Shown: positions 1-12,300, numbered from the stretch's first letter. The stretch: 64,000 nt of DNA from Hippophae tibetana (GCA_037013495.1 CM072810.1:23381343-23445342), one strand, 5' to 3'. The notes: generated by a model not told the origin, from the letters alone. Program-made: numbers and translations.

Positions 1-205
1 ATTTCATGATTTATTTATTTTTGCTCAAATGCCTATATGAGTGGTCTCCAAAATGTTTCAAGTGGCTTGGAAGAAATAAAACGGTAAATTCATTGAAATA
101 ATCTTTTTAGAGCTCGGATTACCTTTTTTTAAATCCTAAAAAAAAGGTTTATTCTTTCTAAGAAATTTAGTAAATCTCTGGCAAAGTATAGATATTTTCT
201 CTTCA
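1..205 (+). repeat. Partial satellite unit at left edge
   Basis: This is the 3' third of a unit, from just before the t-rich segment to the anchor at 206. It begins atttcatgattt where nearly all other units read atttctagattt, so the usual XbaI site is missing. It also carries aagtggcttgg where others have aagttgcttgg. Both are private changes. The unit continues to the left of the window. Confidence 0.9.
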
Positions 206-711
206 TTGGTATTAGATTCATCATTTGACACAATTGTGTCAAAAATAGCTTCACTCAGACCACTATACTTGATGTCAATAAAGTCAAGCTCTTTCCGTCA
301 GCGAAAGTGGATAGCTATCATCTTGGAAACAAGTGATGCAGTTCGAATAATTTCCCAACTCATTCATTTAACAGTAAGTTCACAGGCCTTGTATATGGAT
401 TTAGCCAAGGTAACAATGGCTTGAAAATGGTAATGTAGGCTAACAACGATTTTCTCAATCTACTTTTTTTTCCAAATAAGTGCATCCAAATTTTACGAGT
501 AGTTGATAATGTTTGAAAAACGTGCATAGAATTTGTGCAAAGTTTCATCTTCTTGCATGATATAGAGTGCAAAATATTTGTTCACCTACATATTTCTAGA
601 TTTATTTATTTTTGCCCAAATGCCTATATGAGTGGTCTCCAAAATGATTCAAGTTGCTTGGAAGAAATGAAATGGTAAATTCATTGAAATAATCATTTTA
701 GAGCTCGGATT

Positions 712-739
712 ACCTTTTTTTTAAATCCTAAAAAAAGGT
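712..739. repeat. A/T-rich inverted repeat (hairpin) with variable tract length
   Basis: The arms acc plus a T run and an A run plus ggt flank a loop around aaatcct, giving a stem of about 10 bp. Every unit has this element about 60-85 bp before its anchor. The T and A runs vary from unit to unit (about 6-8 T, 6-10 A). This accounts for much of the 589-592 bp length variation and shifts the frame of the antisense ORFs. It resembles a bacterial terminator in shape only; there is no transcription unit before it. Confidence 0.88.
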
Positions 740-814
740 TTATTCTTTCTAAGAAATTTAGTAAATCTGTGGCAAAGAATAGATATTTTCTCTTCATTGG
801 TATTAGATTCATCA

Positions 815-834
815 TTTGACACAATTGTGTCAAA
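815..834. repeat. Perfect 20-bp palindrome, one per monomer
   Basis: tttgacacaattgtgtcaaa is identical to its reverse complement over 20 bases and contains an MfeI site. It lies at anchor +18 to +37 in most units. C-type units read gacataattg, which breaks one base pair. The units at 53474 (ttttacac) and 56581 (gacaatattg) have other private breaks. It could form a small cruciform or bind a dimeric protein; neither is shown by the sequence. Confidence 0.95.
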
Positions 835-3800
835 AATAGCTTCACTCAGACCACTATAATTGATGTCAATAAAGTCAAGCTCTTTCCGTCTGCGAAAGTG
901 GATAGCTATCATCTTTGAAACAAGTGATGCAGTTCGAATAATTTCCCAACTCATTCATTTAACAGTAAGTTCACAGGCCTTGTATATGGATTTAGCCAAG
1001 GTAACAATGGATTGAAAATGATGATGTACGCTAACAACGATTTTCTCAATCTACTTTTTTCCCAAATATGTGCATCCAAATTTTACGAGTAGTTGATAAT
1101 GTTTGAAAAACCTGCATAGAATTTGTGCAAGGTTTCATCCTCTTGCATGATATAGAGTGCAAAATTTCTGTTCACCTACATATTTCTAGATTTATTTATT
1201 TTTGCTCAAATGCCTATATGAGTGGTCTCCAAAATGTTTCAAGTTGCTTGGAAGAAATAAAACGGTAAATTCATTGAAATAATCTTTTTAGAACTCGGAT
1301 TACCTTTTTTAAAATCCTAAAAAAAGGTTTATTCTTTCTAAGAAATTTAGTAAATCTCTGGCAAAGTATAGATATTTTCTCTTCATTGGTATTAGATTCA
1401 TCATTTGACATAATTGTGTCAAAAATAGCTTTACTCAGACCACTATACTTGATGTCAATAAAGTCAAGCTCTTTCCGTCTGCGAAAGTGGATAGCTATCA
1501 TCTTGGAAACAAGTGATGCAGTTCGAATAATTTCCCAACTGATTCATTTAACAGTAAGTGCACAGGCCTTGTATATGGATTTAGCCAAGGTAACAATGGC
1601 TTGAAAATGATAATGTAGGCTAACAACGATTTTCTCAATCTACTTTTTTCCCAAATAAGTGCATCCAAATTTTACGAGTAGTTGATAATGTTTGAAAAAC
1701 CTGCATAGAATTTGTGCAAGGTTTCATCCTCTTGCATGATATAGAGTGCAAAATTTCTGTTCACCTACATATTTCTAGATTTATTTATTTTTGCTCAAAT
1801 GCCTATATGAGTGGTCTCCAAAATGTTTCAAGTTGCTTGGAAGAAATAAAACGGTAAATTCATTGAAATAATCTTTTTAGAACTCGGATTACCTTTTTTA
1901 AAATCCTAAAAAAAAGGTTTATTCTTTCTAAGAAATTTAGTAAATCTCTGGCAAAGTATAGATATTTTCTCTTCATTGGTATTAGATTCATCATTTGACA
2001 TAATTGTGTCAAAAATAGCTTTACTCAGACCACTATACTTGATGTCAATAAAGTCAAGCTCTTTCCGTCTGCGAAAGTGGATAGCTATCATCTTGGAAAC
2101 AAGTGATGCAGTTCGAATAATTTCCCAACTCATTCATTTAACAGTAAGTGCACAGGCCTTGTATATGGATTTAGCCAAGGTAACAATGGCTTGAAAATGA
2201 TAATGTAGGCTAACAACGATTTTCTCAATCTACTTTTTTCCCAAATAAGTGCATCCAAATTTTACGAGTAGTTGATAATGTTTGAAAAACCTGCATAGAA
2301 TTTGTGCAAGGTTTCATCCTCTTGCATGATATAGAGTGCAAAATTTCTGTTCACCTACATATTTTTAGATTTATTTATTTTTGCTCAAATGCCTATATGA
2401 GTGGTCTTTAAAATGTTTCAAGTTGCTTGGAAGAAATAAAACGGTAAATTCATTGAAATAATCATTTTAGAACTCAGATTACCTTTTTTTTAAATCCTAA
2501 AAAAAAGGTTTATTATTTCTAAGAAATTTAGTAAATCTCTGGCAAAGTATAGATATTTTCTCTTCATTGGTATTAGATTCATCATTTGACACAATTGTGT
2601 CAAAAATAGCTTCACTCATACCACTATACTTGATGTCAATAAAGTCAAGCTCTTTCCGTCTGCGAAAGTGGATAGCTATCATCTTGGAAACAAGTGATCC
2701 AGTTCGAATAATTTCCCAACTCATTCATTTAACAGTAAGTTCACAGGCCTTGTATATGGATTTAGCCAAGGTAACAATGGCTTGAAATGATAATGTAGGC
2801 TAACAACGATTTTCTCAATCTACTTTTTTCCCAAATAAGTGCATCCAAATTTTACGAGTAGTTGATAATGTTTGAAAAACGTGCATAGAATTTGTGCAAG
2901 GTTTCATCCTCTTGCATGATATAGAGTGCAAAATTTCTGTTCACCTACATATTTCTAGATTTATTTATTTTTGCTCAAATGCCTATATGAGTGGTCTCCA
3001 ATATGTTTCAAGTTGCTTGGAAGAAATAAAACGGTAAATTAATTGAAATAATCTTTTTAGAGCTCGGATTACCTTTTTTTAAATCCTAAAAAAAAGGTTT
3101 ATTCTTTCTAAGAAATTTAGTAAATCTGTGGCAAAGAATAGATATTTTCTCTTCATTGGTATTAGATTCATCATTTGACACAATTGTGTCAAAAATAGCT
3201 TCACTCAGACCACTATACTTGATGTCAATAAAGTCAAGCTCTTTCCGTCTGCGAAAGTGGATAGCTATCATCTTGGAAACAAGTGATGCAGTTCGAATAA
3301 TTTCCCAACTCATTCATTTAACAGTAAGTTCACATGCCTTGTATATGGATTTAGCCAAGGTAACAATGGCTTGAAAATGATAATGTAGGCTAACAACGAT
3401 TTTCTCAATCTACTTTTTTCCCAAATAAGTGCATCCAAATTTTACGAGTAGTTGATAATGTTTGAAAAACCTGCATAGAATTTGTGCAAGGTTTCATCCT
3501 CTTGCATGATATAGAGTGCAAAATTTCTGTTCACCTACATATTTCTAGATTTATTTATTTTTGCTCAAATGCCTATATGAGTGGTCTCCAAAATGTTTCA
3601 AGTTGCTTGGAAGAAATAAAACGGTAAATTCATTGAAATAATCTTTTTAGAACTCGGATTACCTTTTTTAAAATCCTAAAAAAAAGGTTTATTCTTTCTA
3701 AGAAATTTAGTAAATCTCTGGCAAAGTATAGATATTTTCTCTTCATTGGTATTAGATTCATCATTTGACATAATTGTGTCAAAAATAGCTTTACTCAGAC

Positions 3801-5441
3801 CACTATACTTGATGTCAATAAAGTCAAGCTCTTTCCGTCTGCGAAAGTGGATAGCTATCATCTTGGAAACAAGTGATGCAGTTCGAATAATTTCCCAACT
3901 GATTCATTTAACAGTAAGTGCACAGGCCTTGTATATGGATTTAGCCAAGGTAACAATGGCTTGAAAATGATAATGTAGGCTAACAACGATTTTCTCAATC
4001 TACTTTTTTCCCAAATAAGTGCATCCAAATTTTACGAGTAGTTGATAATGTTTGAAAAACCTGCATAGAATTTGTGCAAGGTTTCATCCTCTTGCATGAT
4101 ATAGAGTGCAAAATTTCTGTTCACCTACATATTTTTAGATTTATTTATTTTTGCTCAAATGCCTATATGAGTGGTCTTTAAAATGTTTCAAGTTGCTTGG
4201 AAGAAATAAAACGGTAAATTCATTGAAATAATCATTTTAGAACTCAGATTACCTTTTTTTTAAATCCTAAAAAAAAGGTTTATTATTTCTAAGAAATTTA
4301 GTAAATCTGTGGCAAAGAATAGATATTTTCTCTTCATTGGTATTAGATTCATCATTTGACACAATTGTGTCAAAAATAGCTTCACTCAGACCACTATACT
4401 TGATGTCAATAAAGTCAAGCTCTTTCCGTCTGCGAAAGTGGATAGCTATCATCTTGGAAACAAGTGATGCAGTTCGAATAATTTCCCAACTCATTCATTT
4501 AACAGTAAGTTCACAGGCCTTGTATATGGATTTAGCCAAGGTAACAATGGCTTGAAAATGGTAATGTAGGCTAACAACGATTTTCTCAATCTACTTTTTT
4601 TTCCAAATAAGTGCATCCAAATTTTACGAGTAGTGGATAATGTTTGAAAAACCTGCATAGAATTTGTGCAAAGTTTCATCTTATTGCATGATATAGAGTG
4701 CAAAATATATGTTCACCTACATATTTCTAGATTTATTTATTTTTGCCCAAATGCCTATATGAGTGGTCTCCAAAATGATTCAAGTTGCTTGGAAGAAATA
4801 AAACGGTAAATTCATTGAAATAATCTTTTTAGAACTCGGATTACCTTTTTTTTAAATCCTAAAAAAAGGTTTATTCTTTCTAAGAAATTTAGTAAATTTG
4901 TGGCAAAGAATAGATATTTTCTCTTCATTGGTATTAGATTCATCATTTGACACAATTGTGTCAAAAATAGCTTCACTCAGACCACTATACTTGATGTCAA
5001 TAAAGTCAAGCTCTTTCCGTCTGCGAAAGTGGATAGCTATCATCTTGGAAACAAGTGATGCAGTTCGAATAATTTCCCAACTCATTCATTTAACAGTAAG
5101 TTCACAGGCCTTGTATATGGATTTAGCCAAGGTAACAATGGATTGAAAATGATGATGTACGCTAACAACGATTTTCTCAATCTACTTTTTTCCCAAATAT
5201 GTGCATCCAAATTTTACGAGTAGTTGATAATGTTTGGAAAACCTGCATAGAATTTGTGCAAGGTTTCATCTTATTGTATGATATACGGTGCAAAATTTCT
5301 GTTCACCTACATATTTCTAGATTTATTTATTTTTGCCCAAATGCCTATATGAGTGGTCTCCAAAATGATTCAAGTTGCTTGGAAGAAATAAAACGGTAAA
5401 TTCATTGAAATAATCATTTTAGAGCTCGGATTACCTTTTTT

Positions 5442-5675
5442 TTAAATCCTAAAAAAAGGTTTATTCTTTCTAAGAAATTTAGTAAATCTGTGGCAAAGAA
5501 TAGATATTTTCTCTTCATTGGTATTAGATTCATCATTTGACACAATTGTGTCAAAAATAGCTTCACTCAGACCACTATACTTGATGTCAATAAAGTCAAG
5601 CTCTTTCCGTCTGCGAAAGTGGATAGCTATCATCTTTGAAACAAGTGATGCAGTTCGAATAATTTCCCAACTCAT
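5442..5675 (-). other. Antisense open frame A (77 codons), representative; not called a gene
   Basis: Most tctgcg units keep a minus-strand frame of 75-78 codons, starting with ATG near anchor +155 and ending in the A/T hairpin. The product would be basic and polar: an RRRK run at residues 21-24, an Asn/Asp/Glu-rich stretch at 47-56, then a basic C-terminus with RFTKFLRKNK at 63-72. The acidic run followed by a basic amphipathic segment weakly recalls the region before the zinc knuckle in plant Ty1/copia gag. No zinc knuckle follows. About 41 of the units have tcagcg, which puts TGA in this frame, and hairpin length changes alter its end. Coding is therefore unlikely; a decayed coding origin is possible. 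Confidence 0.3.
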
Positions 5676-6107
5676 TCATTTAACAGTAAGTTCACAGGCC
5701 TTGTATATGGATTTAGCCAAGGTAACAATTGATTGAAAATGATGATGTACGCTAACAACGATTTTCTCAATCTACTTTTTTCCCAAATATGTGCATCCAA
5801 ATTTTACGAGTAGTTGATAATGTTTGAAAAACCTGCATAGAATTTGTGCAAGGTTTCATCCTCTTGCATGATATACGGTGCAAAATTTCTGTTCACCTAC
5901 ATATTTCTAGATTTATTTATTTTTGCTCAAATGCCTATATGAGTGGTCTCCAAAATGTTTCAAGTTGCTTGGAAGAAATAAAATGGTAAATTCATTGAAA
6001 TAATCTTTTTAGAACTCGGATTACCTTTTTTAAAATCCTAAAAAAAAGGTTTATTCTTTCTAAGAAATTTAGTAAATCTCTGGCAAAGTATAGATATTTT
6101 CTCTTCA
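5518..6107 (+). repeat. Reference monomer (subtype D, 590 bp) with landmarks
   Basis: This unit serves as a guide to all others. From the anchor: a perfect 20-bp palindrome at 5536-5555; a G+C-richer middle with ctttccgtctgcgaaag near +80; a StuI site AGGCCT at 5696-5701, kept in most copies; the variable tail gatgatgtacgc; an XbaI site TCTAGA at 5906-5911, kept in most copies; an A+T-rich stretch; and an A/T hairpin at 6023-6050 just before the next unit. Subtype-specific sites include SacI GAGCTC before the hairpin, ApaLI GTGCAC in C-like units, HindIII AAGCTT in X units, and PstI CTGCAG in R and Y units. I see no clear shorter internal repeat inside the 590 bp. Confidence 0.9.
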
Positions 6108-6365
6108 TTGGTATTAGATTCATCATTTGACATAATTGTGTCAAAAATAGCTTTACTCAGACCACTATACTTGATGTCAATAAAGTCAAGCTCTTTCCGT
6201 CTGCGAAAGTGGATAGCTATCATCTTGGAAACAAGTGATGCAGTTCGAATAATTTCCCAACTCATTCATATAACAGTAAGTGCACAGGCCTTGTATATGG
6301 ATTTAGCCAAGGTAACAATGGCTTGAAAATGATAATGTAGGCTAACAACGATTTTCTCAATCTAC

Positions 6366-7236
6366 TTTTTTCCCAAATAAGTGCATCCAAATTTTACGAG
6401 TAGTTGATAATGTTTGAAAAACCTGCATAGAATTTGTGCAAGGTTTCATCCTCTTGCATGATATAGAGTGCAAAATTTCTGTTCACCTACATATTTTTAG
6501 ATTTATTTATTTTTGCTCAAATGCCTATATGAGTGGTCTTTAAAATGTTTCAAGTTGCTTGGAAGAAATAAAACGGTAAATTCATTGAAATAATCATTTT
6601 AGAACTCAGATTACCTTTTTTTTAAATCCTAAAAAAAAGGTTTATTATTTCTAAGAAATTTAGTAAATCTCTGGCAAAGTATAGATATTTTCTCTTCATT
6701 GGTATTAGATTCATCATTTGACACAATTGTGTCAAAAATAGCTTCACTCATACCACTATACTTGATGTCAATAAAGTCAAGCTCTTTCCGTCTGCGAAAG
6801 TGGATAGCTATCATCTTGGAAACAAGTGATGCAGTTCGAATAATTTCCCAACTCATTCATTTAACAGTAAGTTCACAGGCCTTGTATATGGATTTAGCCA
6901 AGGTAACAATGGCTTTAAATGATAATGTAGGCTAACAACGATTTTCTCAATCTACTTTTTTCCCAAATAAGTGCACCCAAATTTTACGAGTAGTTGATAA
7001 TGTTTGAAAAACGTGCATAGAATTTGTGCAAGGTTTCATCCTCTTGCATGATATAGAGTGCAAAATTTCTGTTCACCTACATATTTCTAGATTTATTTAT
7101 TTTTGCTCAAATGCCTATATGAGTGGTCTCCAATATGTTTCAAGTTGCTTGGAAGAAATAAAACGGTAAATTCATTGAAATAATCTTTTTAGAGCTCGGA
7201 TTACCTTTTTTTAAATCCTAAAAAAAAGGTTTATTC
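6366..7236 (+). repeat. I-type unit and H-type flank between duplicated segments
   Basis: Most of the I-type unit anchored at 6699 lies here. It has catacc, upstream gtctttaaaatg and aactcag, and a private change to ggctttaaatg that removes the usual tga. It is followed by H-type leader with ccaatatg. It corresponds to the I unit at 2567, seven units to the left. Confidence 0.85.
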
Positions 7237-7654
7237 TTTCTAAGAAATTTAGTAAATCTGTGGCAAAGAATAGATATTTTCTCTTCATTGGTATTAGATT
7301 CATCATTTGACACAATTGTGTCAAAAATAGCTTCACTCAGACCACTATACTTGATGTCAATAAAGTCAAGCTCTTTCCGTCTGCGAAAGTGGATAGCTAT
7401 CATCTTGGAAACAAGTGATGCAGTTCGAATAATTTCCCAACTCATTCATTTAACAGTAAGTTCACAGGCCTTGTATATGGATTTAGCCAAGGTAACAATG
7501 GCTTGAAAATGGTAATGTAGGCTAACAACGATTTTCTCAATCTACTTTTTTTTCCAAATAAGTGCATCCAAATTTTACGAGTAGTGGATAATGTTTGAAA
7601 AACCTGCATAGAATTTGTGCAAAGTTTCATCTTATTGCATGATATAGAGTGCAA
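7218..7654 (-). other. Two antisense frames joined by an ATGA overlap, representative
   Basis: On the minus strand a 70-codon frame (7654 to 7442) ends in TGA that overlaps the ATG of frame A (7445 to 7218) in the four bases ATGA. The same arrangement occurs at 4703-4267, 17688-17246, 27127-26685, 42468-42032, 46010-45568 and 47782-47346. Together they cover about 437 of 590 bp, with a one-base frame change between them. I do not recognise the upstream product. It could be the trace of one longer frame broken by an indel, or chance in a low-stop context. In many units one or other frame is broken. Confidence 0.25.
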
Positions 7655-9316
7655 AATATATGTTCACCTACATATTTCTAGATTTATTTATTTTTGCCCA
7701 AATGCCTATATGAGTGGTCTCCAAAATGATTCAAGTTGCTTGGAAGAAATAAAACGGTAAATTCATTGAAATAATCTTTTTAGAACTCGGATTACCTTTT
7801 TTTTAAATCCTAAAAAAAGGTTTATTCTTTCTAAGAAATTTAGTAAATTTGTGGCAAAGAATAGATATTTTCTCTTCATTGGTATTAGATTCATCATTTG
7901 ACACAATTGTGTCAAAAATAGCTTCACTCAGACCACTATACTTGATGTCAATAAAGTCAAGCTCTTTCCGTCTGCGAAAGTGGATAGCTATCATCTTGGA
8001 AACAAGTGATGCAGTTCGAATAATTTCCCAACTCATTCATTTAACAGTAAGTTCACAGGCCTTGTATATGGATTTAGCCAAGGTAACAATGGATTGAAAA
8101 TGATGATGTACGCTAACAACGATTTTCTCAATCTACTTTTTTCCCAAATATGTGCATCCAAATTTTACGAGTAGTTGATAATGTTTGGAAAACCTGCATA
8201 GAATTTGTGCAAGGTTTCATCTTATTGTATGATATACGGTGCAAAATTTCTGTTCACCTACATATTTCTAGATTTATTTATTTTTGCCCAAATGCCTATA
8301 TGAGTGGTCTCCAAAATGATTCAAGTTGCTTGGAAGAAATAAAACGGTAAATTCATTGAAATAATCATTTTAGAGCTCGGATTACCTTTTTTTTAAATCC
8401 TAAAAAAAGGTTTATTCTTTCTAAGAAATTTAGTAAATCTGTGGCAAAGAATAGATATTTTCTCTTCATTGGTATTAGATTCATCATTTGACACAATTGT
8501 GTCAAAAATAGCTTCACTCAGACCACTATACTTGATGTCAATAAAGTCAAGCTCTTTCCGTCTGCGAAAGTGGATAGCTATCATCTTTGAAACAAGTGAT
8601 GCAGTTCGAATAATTTCCCAACTCATTCATTTAACAGTAAGTTCACAGGCCTTGTATATGGATTTAGCCAAGGTAACAATGGATTGAAAATGATGATGTA
8701 CGCTAACAACGATTTTCTCAATCTACTTTTTTCCCAAATATGTGCATCCAAATTTTACGAGTAGTTGATAATGTTTGAAAAACCTGCATAGAATTTGTGC
8801 AAGGTTTCATCCTCTTGCATGATATACGGTGCAAAATTTCTGTTCACCTACATATTTCTAGATTTATTTATTTTTGCTCAAATGCCTATATGAGTGGTCT
8901 CCAAAATGTTTCAAGTTGCTTGGAAGAAATAAAATGGTAAATTCATTGAAATAATCTTTTTAGAACTCGGATTACCTTTTTTAAAATCCTAAAAAAAAGG
9001 TTTATTCTTTCTAAGAAATTTAGTAAATCTCTGGCAAAGTATAGATATTTTCTCTTCATTGGTATTAGATTCATCATTTGACATAATTGTGTCAAAAATA
9101 GCTTTACTCAGACCACTATACTTGATGTCAATAAAGTCAAGCTCTTTCCGTCTGCGAAAGTGGATAGCTATCATCTTGGAAACAAGTGATGCAGTTCGAA
9201 TAATTTCCCAACTCATTCATATAACAGTAAGTGCACAGGCCTTGTATATGGATTTAGCCAAGGTAACAATGGCTTGAAAATGATAATGTAGGCTAACAAC
9301 GATTTTCTCAATCTAC
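7237..9316 (+). repeat. Duplicated 2.08-kb segment, copy 2
   Basis: This is the second copy of 4286-6365, with units 7288, 7879, 8469 D and 9059 C. The match ends at 9317, where this copy reads tctacgttttt and the first reads tctactttttt. Beyond that point this copy continues with C-type flank, the other with I-type flank. The sharp ends of identity mark where the exchange or conversion tract stopped. Confidence 0.88.
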
Positions 9317-12300
9317 GTTTTTCCCAAATAAGTGCATCCAAATTTTACGAGTAGTTGATAATGTTTGAAAAACCTGCATAGAATTTGTGCAAGGTTTCAT
9401 CCTCTTGCATGATATAGAGTGCAAAATTTCTGTTCACCTACATATTTCTAGATTTATTTATTTTTGCTCAAATGCCTATATGAGTGGTCTCCAAAATGTT
9501 TCAAGTTGCTTGGAAGAAATAAAACGGTAAATTCATTGAAATAATCTTTTTAGAACTCGGATTACCTTTTTTAAAATCCAAAAAAAAAGGTTTATTCTTT
9601 CTAAGAAATTTAGTAAATCTCTGGCAAAGTATAGATATTTTCTCTTCATTGGTATTAGATTCATCATTTGACATAATTGTGTCAAAAATAGCTTTACTCA
9701 GACCACTATACTTGATGTCAATAAAGTCAAGCTCTTTCCGTCTGCGAAAGTGGATAGCTATCATCTTGGAAACAAGTGATGCAGTTCCAATAATTTCCCA
9801 ACTGATTCATTTAACAGTAAGTGCACAGGCCTTGTATATGGATTTAGCCAAGGTAACAATGGCTTGAAAATGATAATGTAGGCTAACAACGATTTTCTCA
9901 ATCTACTTTTTTCCCAAATAAGTGCATCCAAATTTTACGAGTAGTTGATAATGTTTGAAAAACCTGCATAGAATTTGTGCAAGGTTTCATCCTCTTGCAT
10001 GATATAGAGTGCAAAATTTCTGTTCACCTACATATTTTTAGATTTATTTATTTTTGCTCAAATGCCTATATGAGTGGTCTTTAAAATGTTTCAAGTTGCT
10101 TGGAAGAAATAAAACGGTAAATTCATTGAAATAATCATTTTAGAACTCAGATTACCTTTTTTTTAAATCCTAAAAAAAAGGTTTATTATTTCTAAGAAAT
10201 TTAGTAAATCTCTGGCAAAGTATAGATATTTTCTCTTCATTGGTATTAGATTCATCATTTGACACAATTGTGTCAAAAATAGCTTCACTCAGACCACTAT
10301 ACTTGATGTCAATAAAGTCAAGCTCTTTCCGTCTGCGAAAGTGGATAGCTATCATCTTTGAAACAAGTGATGCAGTTCGAATAATTTCCCAACTCATTCA
10401 TTTAACAGTAAGTTCACAGGCCTTGTATATGGATTTAGCCAAGGTAACAATGGATTGAAAATGATGATGTACGCTAACAACGATTTTCTCAATCTACTTT
10501 TTTCCCAAATATGTGCATCCAAATTTTACGAGTAGTTGATAATGTTTGAAAAACCTGCATAGAATTTGTGCAAGGTTTCATCCTCTTGCATGATATACGG
10601 TGCAAAATTTCTGTTCACCTACATATTTCTAGATTTATTTATTTTTGCTAAAATGCCTATATGAGTGGTCTCCAAAATGTTTCAAGTTGCTTGGAAGAAA
10701 TAAAATGGTAAATTCATTGAAATAATCTTTTTAGAACTCGGATTACCTTTTTTAAAATCCTAAAAAAAAGGTTTATTCTTTCTAAGAAATTTAGTAAATC
10801 TCTGGCAAAGTATAGATATTTTCTCTTCATTGGTATTAGATTCATCATTTGACATAATTGTGTCAAAAATAGCTTTACTCAGACCACTATACTTGATGTC
10901 AATAAAGTCAAGCTCTTTCCGTCTGCGAAAGTGGATAGCTATCATCTTGGAAACAAGTGATGCAGTTCCAATAATTTCCCAACTGATTCATTTAACAGTA
11001 AGTGCACAGGCCTTGTATATGGATTTAGCCAAGGTAACAATGGCTTGAAAATGATAATGTAGGCTAACAACGATTTTCTCAATCTACGTTTTTCCCAAAT
11101 AAGTGCATCCAAATTTTACGAGTAGTTGATAATGTTTGAAAAACCTGCATAGAATTTGTGCAAGGTTTCATCCTCTTGCATGATATAGAGTGCAAAATTT
11201 CTGTTCACCTACATATTTCTAGATTTATTTATTTTTGCTCAAATGCCTATATGAGTGGTCTCCAAAATGTTTCAAGTTGCTTGGAAGAAATAAAACGGTA
11301 AATTCATTGAAATAATCTTTTTAGAACTCGGATTACCTTTTTTAAAATCCAAAAAAAAAGGTTTATTCTTTCTAAGAAATTTAGTAAATCTCTGGCAAAG
11401 TATAGATATTTTCTCTTCATTGGTATTAGATTCATCATTTGACATAATTGTGTCAAAAATAGCTTTACTCAGACCACTATACTTGATGTCAATAAAGTCA
11501 AGCTCTTTCCGTCTGCGAAAGTGGATAGCTATCATCTTGGAAACAAGTGATGCAGTTCCAATAATTTCCCAACTGATTCATTTAACAGTAAGTGCACAGG
11601 CCTTGTATATGGATTTAGCCAAGGTAACAATGGCTTGAAAATGATAATGTAGGCTAACAACGATTTTCTCAATCTACTTTTTTCCCAAATAAGTGCATCC
11701 AAATTTTACGAGTAGTTGATAATGTTTGAAAAACCTGCATAGAATTTGTGCAAGGTTTCATCCTCTTGCATGATATAGAGTGCAAAATTTCTGTTCACCT
11801 ACATATTTTTAGATTTATTTATTTTTGCTCAAATGCCTATATGAGTGGTCTTTAAAATGTTTCAAGTTGCTTGGAAGAAATAAAACGGTAAATTCATTGA
11901 AATAATCATTTTAGAACTCAGATTACCTTTTTTTTAAATCCTAAAAAAAAGGTTTATTATTTCTAAGAAATTTAGTAAATCTCTGGCAAAGTATAGATAT
12001 TTTCTCTTCATTGGTATTAGATTCATCATTTGACACAATTGTGTCAAAAATAGCTTCACTCAGACCACTATACTTGATGTCAATAAAGTCAAGCTCTTTC
12101 CGTCTGCGAAAGTGGATAGCTATCATCTTTGAAACAAGTGATGCAGTTCGAATAATTTCCCAACTCATTCATTTAACAGTAAGTTCACAGGCCTTGTATA
12201 TGGATTTAGCCAAGGTAACAATGGATTGAAAATGATGATGTACGCTAACAACGATTTTCTCAATCTACTTTTTTCCCAAATATGTGCATCCAAATTTTAC

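Larger units (their letters stand above)
206..4285 (+). repeat. Left block: Q D C C I H C units
   Basis: Anchors and subtypes: 206 Q, 797 D, 1386 C, 1976 C, 2567 I, 3156 H, 3746 C. The unit at 797 has a private ctataattgatg, and the unit at 2567 a private gtgatccag. The order C, I, H at 1976-3745 recurs at 6108-7878, seven units away, although the later third unit has lost the H-type cacatgcc. The C units at 1386 and 3746 carry actgattc in place of actcattc. Mixed subtype order with local repeats suggests several rounds of unequal exchange. Confidence 0.85.
4286..6365 (+). repeat. Duplicated 2.08-kb segment, copy 1
   Basis: This segment matches 7237-9316 at an offset of exactly 2,951 bp (five units). 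Shared rare variants include gtagtggata, caaaatatatg, agtaaatttgtgg, gtttggaaaac, cttattgtatg and attcatataac. One visible difference is acaattgattg near 5730 against acaatggattg near 8681. Units included: 4337 (T/H-like), 4928 (D-like with catcttgg), 5518 D, and most of 6108 C. Before 4286 this copy has I-type flank (aactcag, tattattt), while the other copy has H-type flank, so 4337 is itself a recombinant unit. Confidence 0.88.

Noticed and set aside
206..424. Plus-strand 72-codon frame repeated in many units
   Set aside because: It overlaps the antisense frame in the same bases, begins at TTG rather than ATG, and is stopped in all cataatt units. No recognisable domain.
712..739. Rho-independent transcription terminator
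   Set aside because: The stem is almost all A-T with only two G-C pairs, recurs in every satellite unit, and follows no transcription unit.
967..1000. Splice-site-like signals (acagtaagt, caaggtaac) suggesting an exon
   Set aside because: They recur in every unit with no conserved coding frame or plausible gene structure around them, so chance similarity is the simpler reading.
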